Notes: generated by a model from the letters alone, not told the origin. A DNA stretch of 47,484 nt from Acidobacteriota bacterium (GCA_023265365.1 JAHFTY010000006.1:1-47484); one strand, 5' to 3'; shown: positions 34,042 through 41,907, counted from the first letter of the stretch. Program-made: numbers and translations.

Positions 34042-34100
34042 TTCCTGTATATTATGGTTCCTGAATCATTTCTCTCACCTTTGGAGGTTGAACAAAATCA

Positions 34101-34292
34101 ATGGCATCAGGCGGTAAACTTAGTAAGACGGCACGTGCATCTCTTGGAAAAGACAAGAGCCAGATCGAACAGGGAAAGCCCTGTCCGCAGTGCACGACCC
34201 CGATGGTCGCCACGCGCGTCATCAAATCCGCGGGAATGCCGGGCGGAATGTATTGGGTTTGTCCAAAGGACGAATACCGCGTCAAGACATAA
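34101..34292 (+). CDS. Small zinc-ribbon-like protein
   Basis: A 63-residue basic cytoplasmic protein. CPQCTTPM and a later VCPKDEY provide three cysteines for a possible zinc site; the N-terminus (MASGGKLSKTARASLGKDKS) is Lys/Ser-rich and probably flexible. GGAGG lies 14 bases before the ATG. The family is not recognised. It stands alone between gamma-glutamyltransferase and the next small gene. Confidence 0.65.
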   Translation: MASGGKLSKTARASLGKDKSQIEQGKPCPQCTTPMVATRVIKSAGMPGGMYWVCPKDEYRVKT

Positions 34293-34371
34293 ACCGGATT
34301 TTTTCGGAAAGAGCCCGCTTGTGTCAAACCTGTCATTTTGTTAAAGATATGTCGGCTCAAATTCCACTTGC

Positions 34372-34608
34372 ATGAGCAATCAACCACAGCGAGCTATGGA
34401 CTCAGATTTTCTAGACGGCATTGACGACCAGTTCCAGCGCCTGATGAAACTTCACGGCAACGGTAAACGGAATGGCCGGTCCAATGGCCGGTCCAACGGA
34501 GACGACCGGCTCATCCTGCAGATCGTCGAGAATCTTGAGGGGCTATCACGGACCCAGAAGGAACAGGTTCTCGTTTTCGTTGAATCGCTCAGACAGAAGG
34601 CTGAGTAA
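34372..34608 (+). CDS. Small protein of unknown function
   Basis: A 78-residue hydrophilic protein. It has a Gly/Asn/Arg-rich linker with a short duplication (NGRSNGRSNG, about 38-47) followed by a helical C-terminus (LILQIVENLEGLSRTQKEQV). It could be a protein-interaction peptide. Its stop shares TAATG with the next gene's start, so the two are coupled. A possible promoter, TTGTGT-17-TAAAGA, lies at 34319-34347 (weak). Confidence 0.6.
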   Translation: MSNQPQRAMDSDFLDGIDDQFQRLMKLHGNGKRNGRSNGRSNGDDRLILQIVENLEGLSRTQKEQVLVFVESLRQKAE

Positions 34609-34985
34609 TGGCTGACGTGCCGAAGCCGCAGTCGCGGCGGCTCGTCCTTTTGGTTTGGATCCTGGTCGCCATCTTCTATTTCTACCTCTCGTTCGATTAC
34701 ATCCGCGTTTCCACAAAAGACCGAAACCTGGGCGAATATCTGGATTACGTCATCCAACTCGCTGCGAACGAACACCGGCCGGCCAAAGAAATCCGGGACC
34801 TGATTCTCGTTAAAGGGGAAGAACTCGGGCTTCCGCTCTCCGGCGATCAGGTGGTGATTCGGGGGAGCGGGCAGACGCTCAATGTCATCATCGAGTACAC
34901 CGCGGATATCGAGATCCCGATATTTGAGCGTGTGATCTACCGGAAGAAGTTCCACCACGAAGTGAAGTACCACTCGCCCGGGTGA
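34608..34985 (+). CDS. Single-pass membrane protein, unknown
   Basis: A 125-residue protein with one N-terminal membrane helix at about 11-29 (LVLLVWILVAIFYFYLSFDY) and an alpha/beta periplasmic domain. The domain ends in strands (TLNVIIEYTADIEIPIFERV) and resembles the layout of DUF4845-type pilus-associated proteins, but I cannot confirm that. It is coupled to the preceding 78-residue gene by a 1-bp overlap and converges on the twitching operon 17 bp away. Confidence 0.7.
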   Translation: MADVPKPQSRRLVLLVWILVAIFYFYLSFDYIRVSTKDRNLGEYLDYVIQLAANEHRPAKEIRDLILVKGEELGLPLSGDQVVIRGSGQTLNVIIEYTADIEIPIFERVIYRKKFHHEVKYHSPG

Positions 34986-35002
34986 TTCCGGATTCCGGGA
35001 TC

Positions 35003-35467
35003 TTACTTTTCGCCCAGCGCGGCAAACACTTCCTTATAGATGCGGTACATCGCCTGGAACTCCGTCCAGGACTTCTTCAGGATCGCCGTGAAGTTCGGAA
35101 GGTCGGTCGTATTGACTACCAGTCGAACGCTCTGGCCGAATGCCTGCATGGCGTCGAGCGTTTTAAACCCGCTGCCGATCAGCACCACCATGGAATATCG
35201 CCGTTGCGCCATGGACAGGGGCGACAGATAGTTCAGAACGGCGTTCGATTTAAGTGAGCTGCCGGCGAAGTTGTCCTGAATCACGATGATGTCGTACGGA
35301 TTGTAACGCGTCCGTTCGATGGCAATCTCGCCGGTTTCGGCGGTGTGGAATTTGAAGTTCAGATCCCGCAGGGTTGCCCGCACGACTTCTCCGACATTGG
35401 GATCCGTGCAGATAAGCGAAGTCAGGTCGCCGACTTCAAAGAAATCCATTTTTTCGGTAGAGCTCAT
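35003..35467 (-). CDS. Degenerate CheY-like receiver protein
   Basis: A 154-residue protein with a receiver-like pattern (LTSLICTDPNVGEVVRATLR; YNPYDIIVIQDNFAGSSLKS; SMVVLIGSG). In the usual D-x4-D-x4-G layout, the phospho-acceptor position appears to be Gln with Asp next to it (IVIQDN), and the conserved late Lys is not evident. Phosphorylation is therefore doubtful, and it may be a pseudo-receiver that binds partners constitutively. Its start overlaps the stop of the second PilT gene (ATGA), which links it to twitching or pilus retraction. Confidence 0.75.
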   Translation of the reverse strand: MSSTEKMDFFEVGDLTSLICTDPNVGEVVRATLRDLNFKFHTAETGEIAIERTRYNPYDIIVIQDNFAGSSLKSNAVLNYLSPLSMAQRRYSMVVLIGSGFKTLDAMQAFGQSVRLVVNTTDLPNFTAILKKSWTEFQAMYRIYKEVFAALGEK

Positions 35468-36630
35468 TTTTTCTTCCCGTAATCCGAGTCCAGACTGAGA
35501 CCGGTGAGCGTTGTGGTGGACTGACCCCTCAGTTTCTTGATTTTGTCGATGCCGCGAGACATGACGCCCTTGTTTGAGCAGTAGAGAAGAGCGGTCTCTT
35601 CGGTGATCTGTTCGTGTTCGTAAAGTTCCATGATCGCCATATCAAAGGTCTTCCAACCGAAGGTCGACGACGCTTCGATGATTTCGTAAAACGTTTTGCC
35701 CTCGGACTCGCCGTGCTCGATGCAGTCCTTCACGCGCAGGTTGCTTCCCATGATTTCGAGCGCGGCCACGCGTCCTCCGCCGACTTTGGGCAGGAGCCGC
35801 TGAGAAACGACCCAACGAAGCGTTTCGGCGAGGCGGATCCGGATCTGTTTTTCTTCCGACTGATCGAACATGCCCACGATACGGTTGATCGTCTGTCCGG
35901 CATTGATCGTGTGCAGCGTGCTCATGACGAGGTGACCCGTCTCTGCCGCCGACATGCCGATTTCGACCGTCTCGCGGTCCCGCATTTCGCCGACCAGAAT
36001 GATCTTCGGCGCCTGCCGTAACGCGGCGCGAAGGCCGGATGCGAAGGAGACGAAGTCGTTACCCATTTCGCGCTGATTGAAGGTCGCCTTTTTCTGCGGG
36101 TGAACGAACTCGACCGGATCTTCGAGGGTGACGATATGGATCGACTTCGTGAGATTCAACTCGTTGAGCAGTGCAGCCAGGGTCGTCGATTTACCGGAAC
36201 CCGTGGCGCCGGTGACGAGCACAAGGCCCGTTTTTTCCTTCGCGATCGTGCCGAACACGGCCGGCATGTTCATCTGCTCGAGGGTCGGGATCTCGGTTGA
36301 GAGTCTTCTCAGAATGATGGTGTAGTGGCCCCGCTGCGTGAAAATATTCACGCGGAAACGGGCTTTCTGCCCGAGCGAGTAGGAGCAGTCGCAGGAGCCG
36401 TTCTTCAACAGGTCTTCGGTGAGACGGCGGTTGTTATTGATGATGGTCATCGCGATCGTCTCTGTCTGGAACGGCGTCAGCCGTTCGACCGCAGGTTCGA
36501 TGGCGACCAAAACGAGTTCACCGGACGACTCCACCTGGAGCGGCTTGTCGGCAGTGATATTCAGATCCGACACGTTCTTGTGCGAATCGAGCATCGTGCC
36601 GAGGATGTAATCGAGTTCTGCCTTGGTCAT
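35464..36630 (-). CDS. PilT/PilU-family pilus retraction ATPase
   Basis: A 388-residue secretion-type ATPase. Walker A GATGSGKST, the Asp-box stretch (HIVTLEDPVEFVHPQKK), Walker B (KIILVGEMRDRETVEIG) and the His box (HLVMSTLHTINAGQTINR) are intact. The usual PilT C-terminal AIRNLIRE motif is replaced by GSNLRVKDCIEHGE, and a C-terminal tail is present, so it fits PilU or a second PilT rather than canonical PilT. AAAGGA precedes the ATG. It lies downstream of pilT and overlaps the receiver gene, so three genes form one unit. Confidence 0.92.
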   Translation of the reverse strand: MTKAELDYILGTMLDSHKNVSDLNITADKPLQVESSGELVLVAIEPAVERLTPFQTETIAMTIINNNRRLTEDLLKNGSCDCSYSLGQKARFRVNIFTQRGHYTIILRRLSTEIPTLEQMNMPAVFGTIAKEKTGLVLVTGATGSGKSTTLAALLNELNLTKSIHIVTLEDPVEFVHPQKKATFNQREMGNDFVSFASGLRAALRQAPKIILVGEMRDRETVEIGMSAAETGHLVMSTLHTINAGQTINRIVGMFDQSEEKQIRIRLAETLRWVVSQRLLPKVGGGRVAALEIMGSNLRVKDCIEHGESEGKTFYEIIEASSTFGWKTFDMAIMELYEHEQITEETALLYCSNKGVMSRGIDKIKKLRGQSTTTLTGLSLDSDYGKKK

Positions 36631-36681
36631 TGTCCTTTACCTTAGATCCGCAATTTCGAGATTCGAGATCCTCAAATCCCC

Positions 36682-37758
36682 CTATTCCCACTCTTCAGGC
36701 GGGTTTTTCAGGAACGGTCTGAACTTGTTCTTGTCGATGCATCGGGTATAGGCATCTTCTGCGCTGATCATCTTCTTGTTCAGCGCATCCATGATCGCGT
36801 CGTCGAGCGTCTGCATTCCGTACTTCTTGCCCACCTGCAACATGCCCGGAATCTGGAACGTCTTCGCTTCACGGATCAGGTTGGCGATCGCCGGCGTCAC
36901 CACCAGAATTTCCAGCGCGGCCATTCGGCCTTTGACATCGATGCGCTTGAAGAGGTTTTGCGCGACGACGCCCTTCAACGCTTCGGAAAGTGTGTTGCGA
37001 ATCTGGTTCTGCTGCGCGGCCGGAAATACGTCAATGACACGGTCAATGGTCTTGGCGGCGCTGGGCGTATGCAACGTGCCGAACACCAGATGTCCGGTGG
37101 CTGCGGCCGTGATCGCGAGTTCGATCGTTTCCAGATCGCGCATTTCGCCGACGAGGATGATGTCCGGGTCTTCGCGGAGCGCTCCGCGGAGCGCGGATGA
37201 GAACGATTTTGTGTGGAGTCCGACCTCGCGGTGGTTCACAAGGCAGCTTTGGCTCTGGTGAACGAATTCAATGGGATCTTCAACCGTGATGATGTGATCC
37301 TGCCGCGTCTTGTTGGCATGGTCGACAATCGCCGCCAGGGTCGTCGATTTGCCGGATCCGGTCGGACCCGTCACCAGCACGAGGCCCTTCTTCAGGGCGG
37401 CAAACTTCCGCATGATCGGCGGCAGTCCAAGTTGATCGCACGTCAGGACCTTCGATGGAATTTCGCGGAACACCGCCGCGCATCCGTACTTTTGATTGAA
37501 GAAGTTGGCGCGGTAACGCGCGACTCCTGGAATTTCGTAGCCGAAGTCCACGTCGCCGGTTTCTTCAAAAACCTTCACCTTGTATTCCGGCGCGATCTCG
37601 TAAAGCATCTCCTTGAGTTTGTCGTTCTCGAGAGCCGGAAACGTCAGACGCTCCAGTTCTCCACGGACCCTGACGATCGGCTGCGATCCCGAAGCCAGGT
37701 GCAAGTCCGAAGCACCGTGCTCGTGCATGAAATTGAAAAACGCGTCTAGTTGCGCCAT
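36682..37758 (-). CDS. pilT: Twitching motility ATPase PilT
   Basis: A 358-residue hexameric ATPase that retracts type IV pili. The start is ATG 37758 (MAQLDAFFNFMHEHGASDLH) with GGAGGAG just upstream; the longer frame to 37845 would overlap the divergent gene. It has Walker A GPTGSGKSTT, HIITVEDPIEFVHQSQSC, Walker B DIILVGEMRDLETIE and the His box HLVFGTLHTPSAAKTIDR. The retraction motif is a variant (AIANLIRE, about residue 290). No pilB or pilC is in the window. It is divergent from the peroxiredoxin gene with 37 bp between starts. Confidence 0.95.
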   Translation of the reverse strand: MAQLDAFFNFMHEHGASDLHLASGSQPIVRVRGELERLTFPALENDKLKEMLYEIAPEYKVKVFEETGDVDFGYEIPGVARYRANFFNQKYGCAAVFREIPSKVLTCDQLGLPPIMRKFAALKKGLVLVTGPTGSGKSTTLAAIVDHANKTRQDHIITVEDPIEFVHQSQSCLVNHREVGLHTKSFSSALRGALREDPDIILVGEMRDLETIELAITAAATGHLVFGTLHTPSAAKTIDRVIDVFPAAQQNQIRNTLSEALKGVVAQNLFKRIDVKGRMAALEILVVTPAIANLIREAKTFQIPGMLQVGKKYGMQTLDDAIMDALNKKMISAEDAYTRCIDKNKFRPFLKNPPEEWE

Positions 37759-37780
37759 GTCTCCTCCGGTCGGGCTATTA

Positions 37781-37786
37781 TATATA
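37781..37786 (+). promoter_or_regulatory. Candidate -10 for a leaderless peroxiredoxin transcript
   Basis: An AT-rich TATTATATATA run ends at 37786, 9 bp before the ATG at 37796, and no Shine-Dalgarno is present. The -35 region (TGTCTC, 37758-37763) is poor. It is supported mainly by sharing the geometry of three other genes here. Confidence 0.45.
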
Positions 37787-37795
37787 CCGGCCTTT

Positions 37796-38242
37796 ATGAA
37801 ACAACTGCCTGCTGGCCTTCCAGCTCCCGATTTTGAACTTCCCACTCTGGATGGAGGTGCGTTCCACCTCAGCCAGGCGCTCAGCGGCGGCCCGGTCGTC
37901 CTGGCGTTTTATAAAGCGGCCTGTCCGACGTGCCAGTTCACCTTTCCGTATCTTCAGAAAAGCGGGAACTCCCGAATCTGGGCCATTTCGCAGGATGAAC
38001 CGGAGGAAACGCGGGCTTTTTTGAAGCACTTCGGGATTGCGTTGCCGGTGCTGATCGACCCGCATCCATACGAGGTTTCCCGGGAGTACGGCGTCGAGTA
38101 CGTGCCTGCCGTATTCATCATCGGGCAGGATGGAGTCATCCGGACCAGCGATTACGGGTTTTCGAAGGACACGCTATCGAAGATTGCCGGACACGAGATG
38201 TTTCCTTCGGACGATGGCATTCCGGCGACGCGGCCCGGTTGA
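37796..38242 (+). CDS. Peroxiredoxin / thioredoxin-fold protein
   Basis: A 148-residue AhpC/TSA-type protein. The redox site is CPTC within LAFYKAACPTCQFTFPYL, a Cys-x2-Cys pair rather than a single peroxidatic Cys, so a thiol-disulfide reductase of the TlpA kind is also possible. APDFELPTLDGGAFHLSQAL at the N-terminus and VEYVPAVFIIGQDGVIRTS near the C-terminus complete the fold. No signal peptide is seen, so it is cytoplasmic. It is divergent from pilT. Confidence 0.88.
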   Translation: MKQLPAGLPAPDFELPTLDGGAFHLSQALSGGPVVLAFYKAACPTCQFTFPYLQKSGNSRIWAISQDEPEETRAFLKHFGIALPVLIDPHPYEVSREYGVEYVPAVFIIGQDGVIRTSDYGFSKDTLSKIAGHEMFPSDDGIPATRPG

Positions 38243-38248
38243 CGCTCT

Positions 38249-38271
38249 AAAAACTGATCGCCCGTGGGGCG
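38249..38271 (-). terminator. Intrinsic terminator after the DksA/TraR gene
   Basis: CGCCC (38259-38263) and GGGCG (38267-38271) form a short GC stem with a 3-base loop. On the minus strand it is followed by TTTTT (38253-38249). It lies just after the DksA-like stop. Confidence 0.55.
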
Positions 38272-38274
38272 GAA

Positions 38275-38619
38275 TTATTGCTTCTTGCTTTGTTTCTCTT
38301 TGCAATCCACGCAAACACGCGTCCATGGAACGGCGTCGAGCCGGACATTGGGGATCTCATTCTCGCAATCCGTGCAGATGCCGTAGGTCCCCTGGTCCAT
38401 ACGATGGATGGCTTCCTCGATCGCACGCAGGAGTTTCGAGTCGGTCTGTTTCAGGGCAAGGCGCACGTGTAAGTCGCTCTCCTGACTGGAATGGTCGATC
38501 CAGTCGCCGCTTTTTGAGCCCGGCTCGATGGCGGGAGTGCGCGCGGGTGCCGCGTTTTGGAGTTCGTCACGCTTGGCTTCAAGAATGTCTCGATACTTCT
38601 TCAGATCTGTGGGAGTCAT
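38275..38619 (-). CDS. DksA/TraR-type zinc-finger protein
   Basis: A 114-residue protein of the DksA/TraR family, whose members bind the RNA polymerase secondary channel and adjust transcription, often with ppGpp. The C-terminal four-cysteine finger is complete (YGICTDCENEIPNVRLDAVP then RVCVDCKEKQ). The N-terminal coiled coil (about 5-70) has SGDWIDHSSQESD at the tip in place of DksA's DxxDxA, so its activity may differ from true DksA. A terminator follows it. It lies downstream of the unknown 181-residue gene on the same strand. Confidence 0.9.
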   Translation of the reverse strand: MTPTDLKKYRDILEAKRDELQNAAPARTPAIEPGSKSGDWIDHSSQESDLHVRLALKQTDSKLLRAIEEAIHRMDQGTYGICTDCENEIPNVRLDAVPWTRVCVDCKEKQSKKQ

Positions 38620-38667
38620 GTGTTAGATGTCCGGTGCGAATTTCTGAGCTCTTCCAAACCGCCGATT

Positions 38668-39213
38668 CTAGCACCAGGAACGTAGCTGTGCAAAGACGAG
38701 GTCTCGAACCGTGAGCAGGTCGTACTGGGCGATCAGCCGGTCATCCGTTTCCGATAGCCAGAGCCGTATCTGGTCCGTCAGGACTTTCTCGATCTCGGCG
38801 GTATCGTCTATCCGGTAGTTTTCCTTCAACTGCCGGATCACGGCCGCGTTCTCCGGTAACGCGAAGAACTCGGGAACATAGCCTGGAGCGGCCAGCCGGA
38901 TTTCCTGCAGCCGGCCGGCCTGTGCGGCCAGTTGGCTGCGTTCGCGCCATGGTTGAATCTTCGCATCGACGACCTCTTCGATTCGGCCGCGAATGATGTT
39001 GGAGAAAAGCTCCTCATTGGACGCTTTCTCCATGGCGGATCGGACAGCCGCAATCAACTGGGCTTCCTGATCCGGCGTCAGAGTGAAGTCATATGGGAGC
39101 AATTGGGTCCGGGTATACGTTTCCAGATCTTCATACCGCGAAAGGCGCTCGGGAGAGGGCTCGTCGCCGGGTTTCCAGAATCTCCGAAAAAACTGTCTGC
39201 GGGACAGGGCCAT
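38668..39213 (-). CDS. Uncharacterised protein
   Basis: A 181-residue hydrophilic, probably helical protein that I do not recognise. It begins MALSRRQFFRRFWKPGDEPS. The arginines look like a Tat motif, but no hydrophobic stretch follows, so export is unlikely. An ATG at 39225 would add four residues. Blocks such as FTLTPDQEAQLIAAVRSAME and IDDTAEIEKVLTDQIRLWL could be interaction helices. It is divergent from the enoyl-CoA hydratase region and upstream of the DksA-like gene. Confidence 0.6.
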   Translation of the reverse strand: MALSRRQFFRRFWKPGDEPSPERLSRYEDLETYTRTQLLPYDFTLTPDQEAQLIAAVRSAMEKASNEELFSNIIRGRIEEVVDAKIQPWRERSQLAAQAGRLQEIRLAAPGYVPEFFALPENAAVIRQLKENYRIDDTAEIEKVLTDQIRLWLSETDDRLIAQYDLLTVRDLVFAQLRSWC

Positions 39214-39238
39214 GGGCCCAAACATAGCACAACCGGCC

Positions 39239-39247
39239 TGCTATAAT
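39239..39247 (+). promoter_or_regulatory. Extended -10 promoter upstream of the 17-codon ORF
   Basis: TGC followed by a perfect TATAAT (39242-39247) is an extended -10 motif, which can work without a good -35. Transcription would start near 39254, about 8 bases before the ATG of the small ORF at 39262. Confidence 0.5.
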
Positions 39248-39261
39248 CCGGGATTCACACT

Positions 39262-39315
39262 ATGAACATATCCAACTTCGCCGAGCTGAATCTGAGCCAC
39301 GCCCCGGGCTGCTGA
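39262..39315 (+). CDS. 17-codon upstream ORF before enoyl-CoA hydratase
   Basis: It encodes MNISNFAELNLSHAPGC and ends 5 bp before the hydratase ATG. It lies directly downstream of an extended -10 promoter. The hydratase has no clear Shine-Dalgarno of its own, so ribosomes may reach it after translating this ORF. The C-terminal Cys could be a leader-peptide feature (inference). It may also be chance. Confidence 0.35.
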   Translation: MNISNFAELNLSHAPGC

Positions 39316-39320
39316 CACGT

Positions 39321-40109
39321 ATGTACCAGACCATCATCTTCAATACGCAGGGTTCGATTGGAGTTCTCAGGCTCAACCGTCCCGAAAAGCTGAATGCCTT
39401 CGGCGGCCCCATTCGAGACGAGATTCTCGATGTATTGGGAAAAATCCGGGATGACCAAACCATCCGCGTCCTTGTCGTGACGGGTGAAGGCCGCGGGTTC
39501 AGTGCGGGCGGCGATATCGATCACCTGAAGCAGTTGCGTGAAAACCGGGACGAAGAAGGGTTCAAGCTGGTTTTGGGCAAGGGCCAGCAGATCACTCGAA
39601 CCATGCGCGCTCTCCCAAAGCCGGTGATTGCTGCCGTGAATGGCGCGTGCGCTGGGGCCGGATTCAGCTTCGCGCTCGGATGTGACATCCGTATCGCGTC
39701 GGACAGGGCGACTTTCGGTCCGAGCTTCGCGCGAATCGGGCTTCATCCGGATTGGGGCGGGAGCTGGTTCCTTCCGAAGCTGATCGGAAGTGCGAAGGCC
39801 TGCGAACTGGTCTTCACCGGGAGCATGGTTCCGGCGGTCGAAGCGGAAAGGATCGGCCTGGTGAATCGCGTCGTCCCCCACGATGACTTGATGCCCGTCG
39901 TCATGGACCTTGCAACAACGATGTCGCTCAACCCTCCAGGCGTCCTGAGACTTGCGAAAGAGTCGATCTATCGAAGTCTCAGCTCCGATCTTGAGACCGC
40001 GTTCGCCCGCGAGACACAGGTCCAGACGGAGTGTTTCCACAGCGAAGATTTTCTCGAAGGCGTGACTGCGTTCACGGAGAAACGAAAACCTCAATTCAAA
40101 GGGCGCTAA
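39321..40109 (+). CDS. Enoyl-CoA hydratase/isomerase family protein
   Basis: A 262-residue crotonase-fold enzyme. The oxyanion-hole segments are present: RGFSAGGDIDHLKQL and AAVNGACAGAGFSFALGCDI. ARIGLHPDWGGSWFLPKLIG replaces the usual two-Glu pattern: the first catalytic Glu position appears to be Ala/Gly (GACAGAG) and the second is Asp (HPDWGG). It may therefore be an isomerase or a PaaG-like enzyme rather than a straightforward hydratase. Role in fatty or aromatic acid breakdown is likely. It is preceded by a 17-codon ORF and followed after 3 bp by a diheme lipoprotein gene. Confidence 0.9.
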   Translation: MYQTIIFNTQGSIGVLRLNRPEKLNAFGGPIRDEILDVLGKIRDDQTIRVLVVTGEGRGFSAGGDIDHLKQLRENRDEEGFKLVLGKGQQITRTMRALPKPVIAAVNGACAGAGFSFALGCDIRIASDRATFGPSFARIGLHPDWGGSWFLPKLIGSAKACELVFTGSMVPAVEAERIGLVNRVVPHDDLMPVVMDLATTMSLNPPGVLRLAKESIYRSLSSDLETAFARETQVQTECFHSEDFLEGVTAFTEKRKPQFKGR

Positions 40110-40112
40110 TCC

Positions 40113-40613
40113 ATGCGATCGTCTGTCTTGTTGATATCTCTGGCTCTCCTGTTGAGTTCCTGCAACCAGAACATGCAGCCCGGTAACGGTGAACTGCTGA
40201 GCGATTCCAAACCTCCCGCCAAGGCGAGCAACCCGCGCCCCCTGGCCAGTGAGGATGGCGAGATGAAAATACCGCCATTCGTGAAGGCGTACTTCATGCA
40301 TCAGTTTGTGGAGGCGCTCTACAGCACGCCGAAGAACTTCAACCCGAATCCGGACTGGTCGTCGCCGCTGAAGGACCCGGAGAACGGCCGCGTGTGGTGC
40401 ACGGACTGTCACGTTTCGGGGCAGGTCGACTTCGCGAAGATCCCGAAGCGCAAGATGCCGATGAACGAAGACCTCGAGAAGAACAAGGGGTTCATGGCCG
40501 ACCTGATGAAGAAGTGGGTCGCCCGGTTGAATAGCGATGACTTCGGAGCCAAAGGGAAACTGAAGCAGCCGGTGACATGCCTGACCTGCCACGCGACGAA
40601 TCCCGCGCCATAG
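40113..40613 (+). CDS. Diheme c-type cytochrome lipoprotein
   Basis: A 166-residue exported protein. The signal peptide ends in the lipobox LLSSC (Cys17), so the protein would be lipid-anchored by Lgt and LspA. Two covalent heme sites are visible, CTDCH (in WCTDCHVSGQ) and CLTCH (in TCLTCHATNPAP). They lie in a segment with MPMNEDLEKNKGFMADLMKK between, reminiscent of the small diheme cytochromes common in acidobacteria. It is probably a periplasmic electron carrier. Why it follows an acyl-CoA enzyme by only 3 bp is unclear. AAGGG before the ATG is a weak ribosome site. Confidence 0.88.
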   Translation: MRSSVLLISLALLLSSCNQNMQPGNGELLSDSKPPAKASNPRPLASEDGEMKIPPFVKAYFMHQFVEALYSTPKNFNPNPDWSSPLKDPENGRVWCTDCHVSGQVDFAKIPKRKMPMNEDLEKNKGFMADLMKKWVARLNSDDFGAKGKLKQPVTCLTCHATNPAP

Positions 40614-40629
40614 GGCGCCTGTTGTTCGT

Positions 40630-41907
40630 CTACACCACGGTCCCGTCGGGAAGGACGCCATTCTTCGGAACGATGACGATCCCGTCGCGGATGTAGTACC
40701 CCGGGCCATCGAAGTTGGCGATGTGCAGATCGTTCAGCACCCGGACGTTCGCGCCGATGTGGGCGTTCTTGTCGATGATGGCGTTCTTGATGACCGAACC
40801 CGCGCCGATGCCGATATCCGGGATCCCAAGTTGCCGGTTGTAATCGTGATCTTCCTCGTCTTCGTAGTAGTCCGCACCCATGACGAGCGTCCGTTCGAGG
40901 ACGACGTTTTCCCCGACCAGGCTTCGAATGCCCACAATCGAATTGAAGATTCGGGCGCCTTTCAAAACCGACCCTTCCGCAATGATCGCCGCGCGAACTT
41001 CGCATTGCTCCACCCGGGATGGAGGGAGGAATCGGGGACGCGTGAAAATCGGAGCGGCCATGTCGTGAAAATCGAAGTGAGGATCGCTGCTCGTGAGGTT
41101 GATGTTCGCCTTGTAGAACTCCATGATCGTTCCAAGATCTTCCCAATAGCCGTCGAACAGATGTCCATAGACGTCGTACTGTTCGATGGCTTTGGGAATC
41201 ACCTGGTATCCGAAGTCGATCATCGAAGGGTCCGCAAGAAGATCGATGAGGACGCTCCTTTTAAAAAGATAAATCCCCATCGACGCCAGATAGGGCCTGT
41301 CCGGAGCCCCCGTGTCGGTCCGCATTTCGTGGAGCGCGCTTCCCCTTGGTTTTTCACGGAACTGCCCGATCTTTCCATTCGGACCGAGCTTCAATAAGCC
41401 AAAGGACGACCCCATCTCCTCACTTTTTGGGATCACGCATACCGTCACGTCAGCGCCGCGTCTCCAGTGGGATTCGAGAAGGTCGTGGAAGTTCATGCGA
41501 TAGAGTTGATCGCCCGCAAGGATCAACTGGTAGTCGTCGTCGCGCCCGCTGAAGCGATGCAGGTGCTGGCGAACCGCATCGGCCGTTCCCTGGAACCAGT
41601 TCTGGTTCGAGACTGTCTGCTCGGCAGCCAGCACTTCGATGAAGCCTTCGCCGAACGGATCGAAACGATAGCTGTTCGTGACGTGGTGGTTGAGCGACGC
41701 GGAATTGAACTGCGTCAGCACGAATATTTTCTTCAGGCCCGAGTTCAGGCAATTGCTGATCGGGATATCGATCAACCGGTACTTGCCTCCGAGGGGAACC
41801 GCCGGTTTCGATCGATCCTGGGTGAGAGGAAACAGCCGCTTTCCCGCGCCACCCGCGAGAATGATCGACAGTACGTGCGACGAATTGTGGCGGTCTTTGC
41901 GAACCAT
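40630..41907 (-). CDS. glgC: Glucose-1-phosphate adenylyltransferase
   Basis: A 425-residue enzyme that makes ADP-glucose, the committed step of glycogen synthesis. The start is ATG 41907 (MVRKDRHNSSHVLSIILAGG); a longer frame reaching 42099 would overlap mscS. Key motifs are AGGAGKRLFPLTQDRSKPAVP (part of the activator and ATP loop), GTADAVRQHLH, IDFGYQVIPKA and the left-handed helix domain (IIDKNAHIGANVRV). No other glg gene is in the window. It converges on the diheme lipoprotein gene. Confidence 0.95.
   Translation of the reverse strand: MVRKDRHNSSHVLSIILAGGAGKRLFPLTQDRSKPAVPLGGKYRLIDIPISNCLNSGLKKIFVLTQFNSASLNHHVTNSYRFDPFGEGFIEVLAAEQTVSNQNWFQGTADAVRQHLHRFSGRDDDYQLILAGDQLYRMNFHDLLESHWRRGADVTVCVIPKSEEMGSSFGLLKLGPNGKIGQFREKPRGSALHEMRTDTGAPDRPYLASMGIYLFKRSVLIDLLADPSMIDFGYQVIPKAIEQYDVYGHLFDGYWEDLGTIMEFYKANINLTSSDPHFDFHDMAAPIFTRPRFLPPSRVEQCEVRAAIIAEGSVLKGARIFNSIVGIRSLVGENVVLERTLVMGADYYEDEEDHDYNRQLGIPDIGIGAGSVIKNAIIDKNAHIGANVRVLNDLHIANFDGPGYYIRDGIVIVPKNGVLPDGTVV

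Noticed and set aside
39255-40709. 484-codon minus-strand ORF opposite enoyl-CoA hydratase and the diheme lipoprotein
   Set aside because: It is antisense to genes with clear crotonase motifs and CxxCH heme sites; its own sequence matches nothing.
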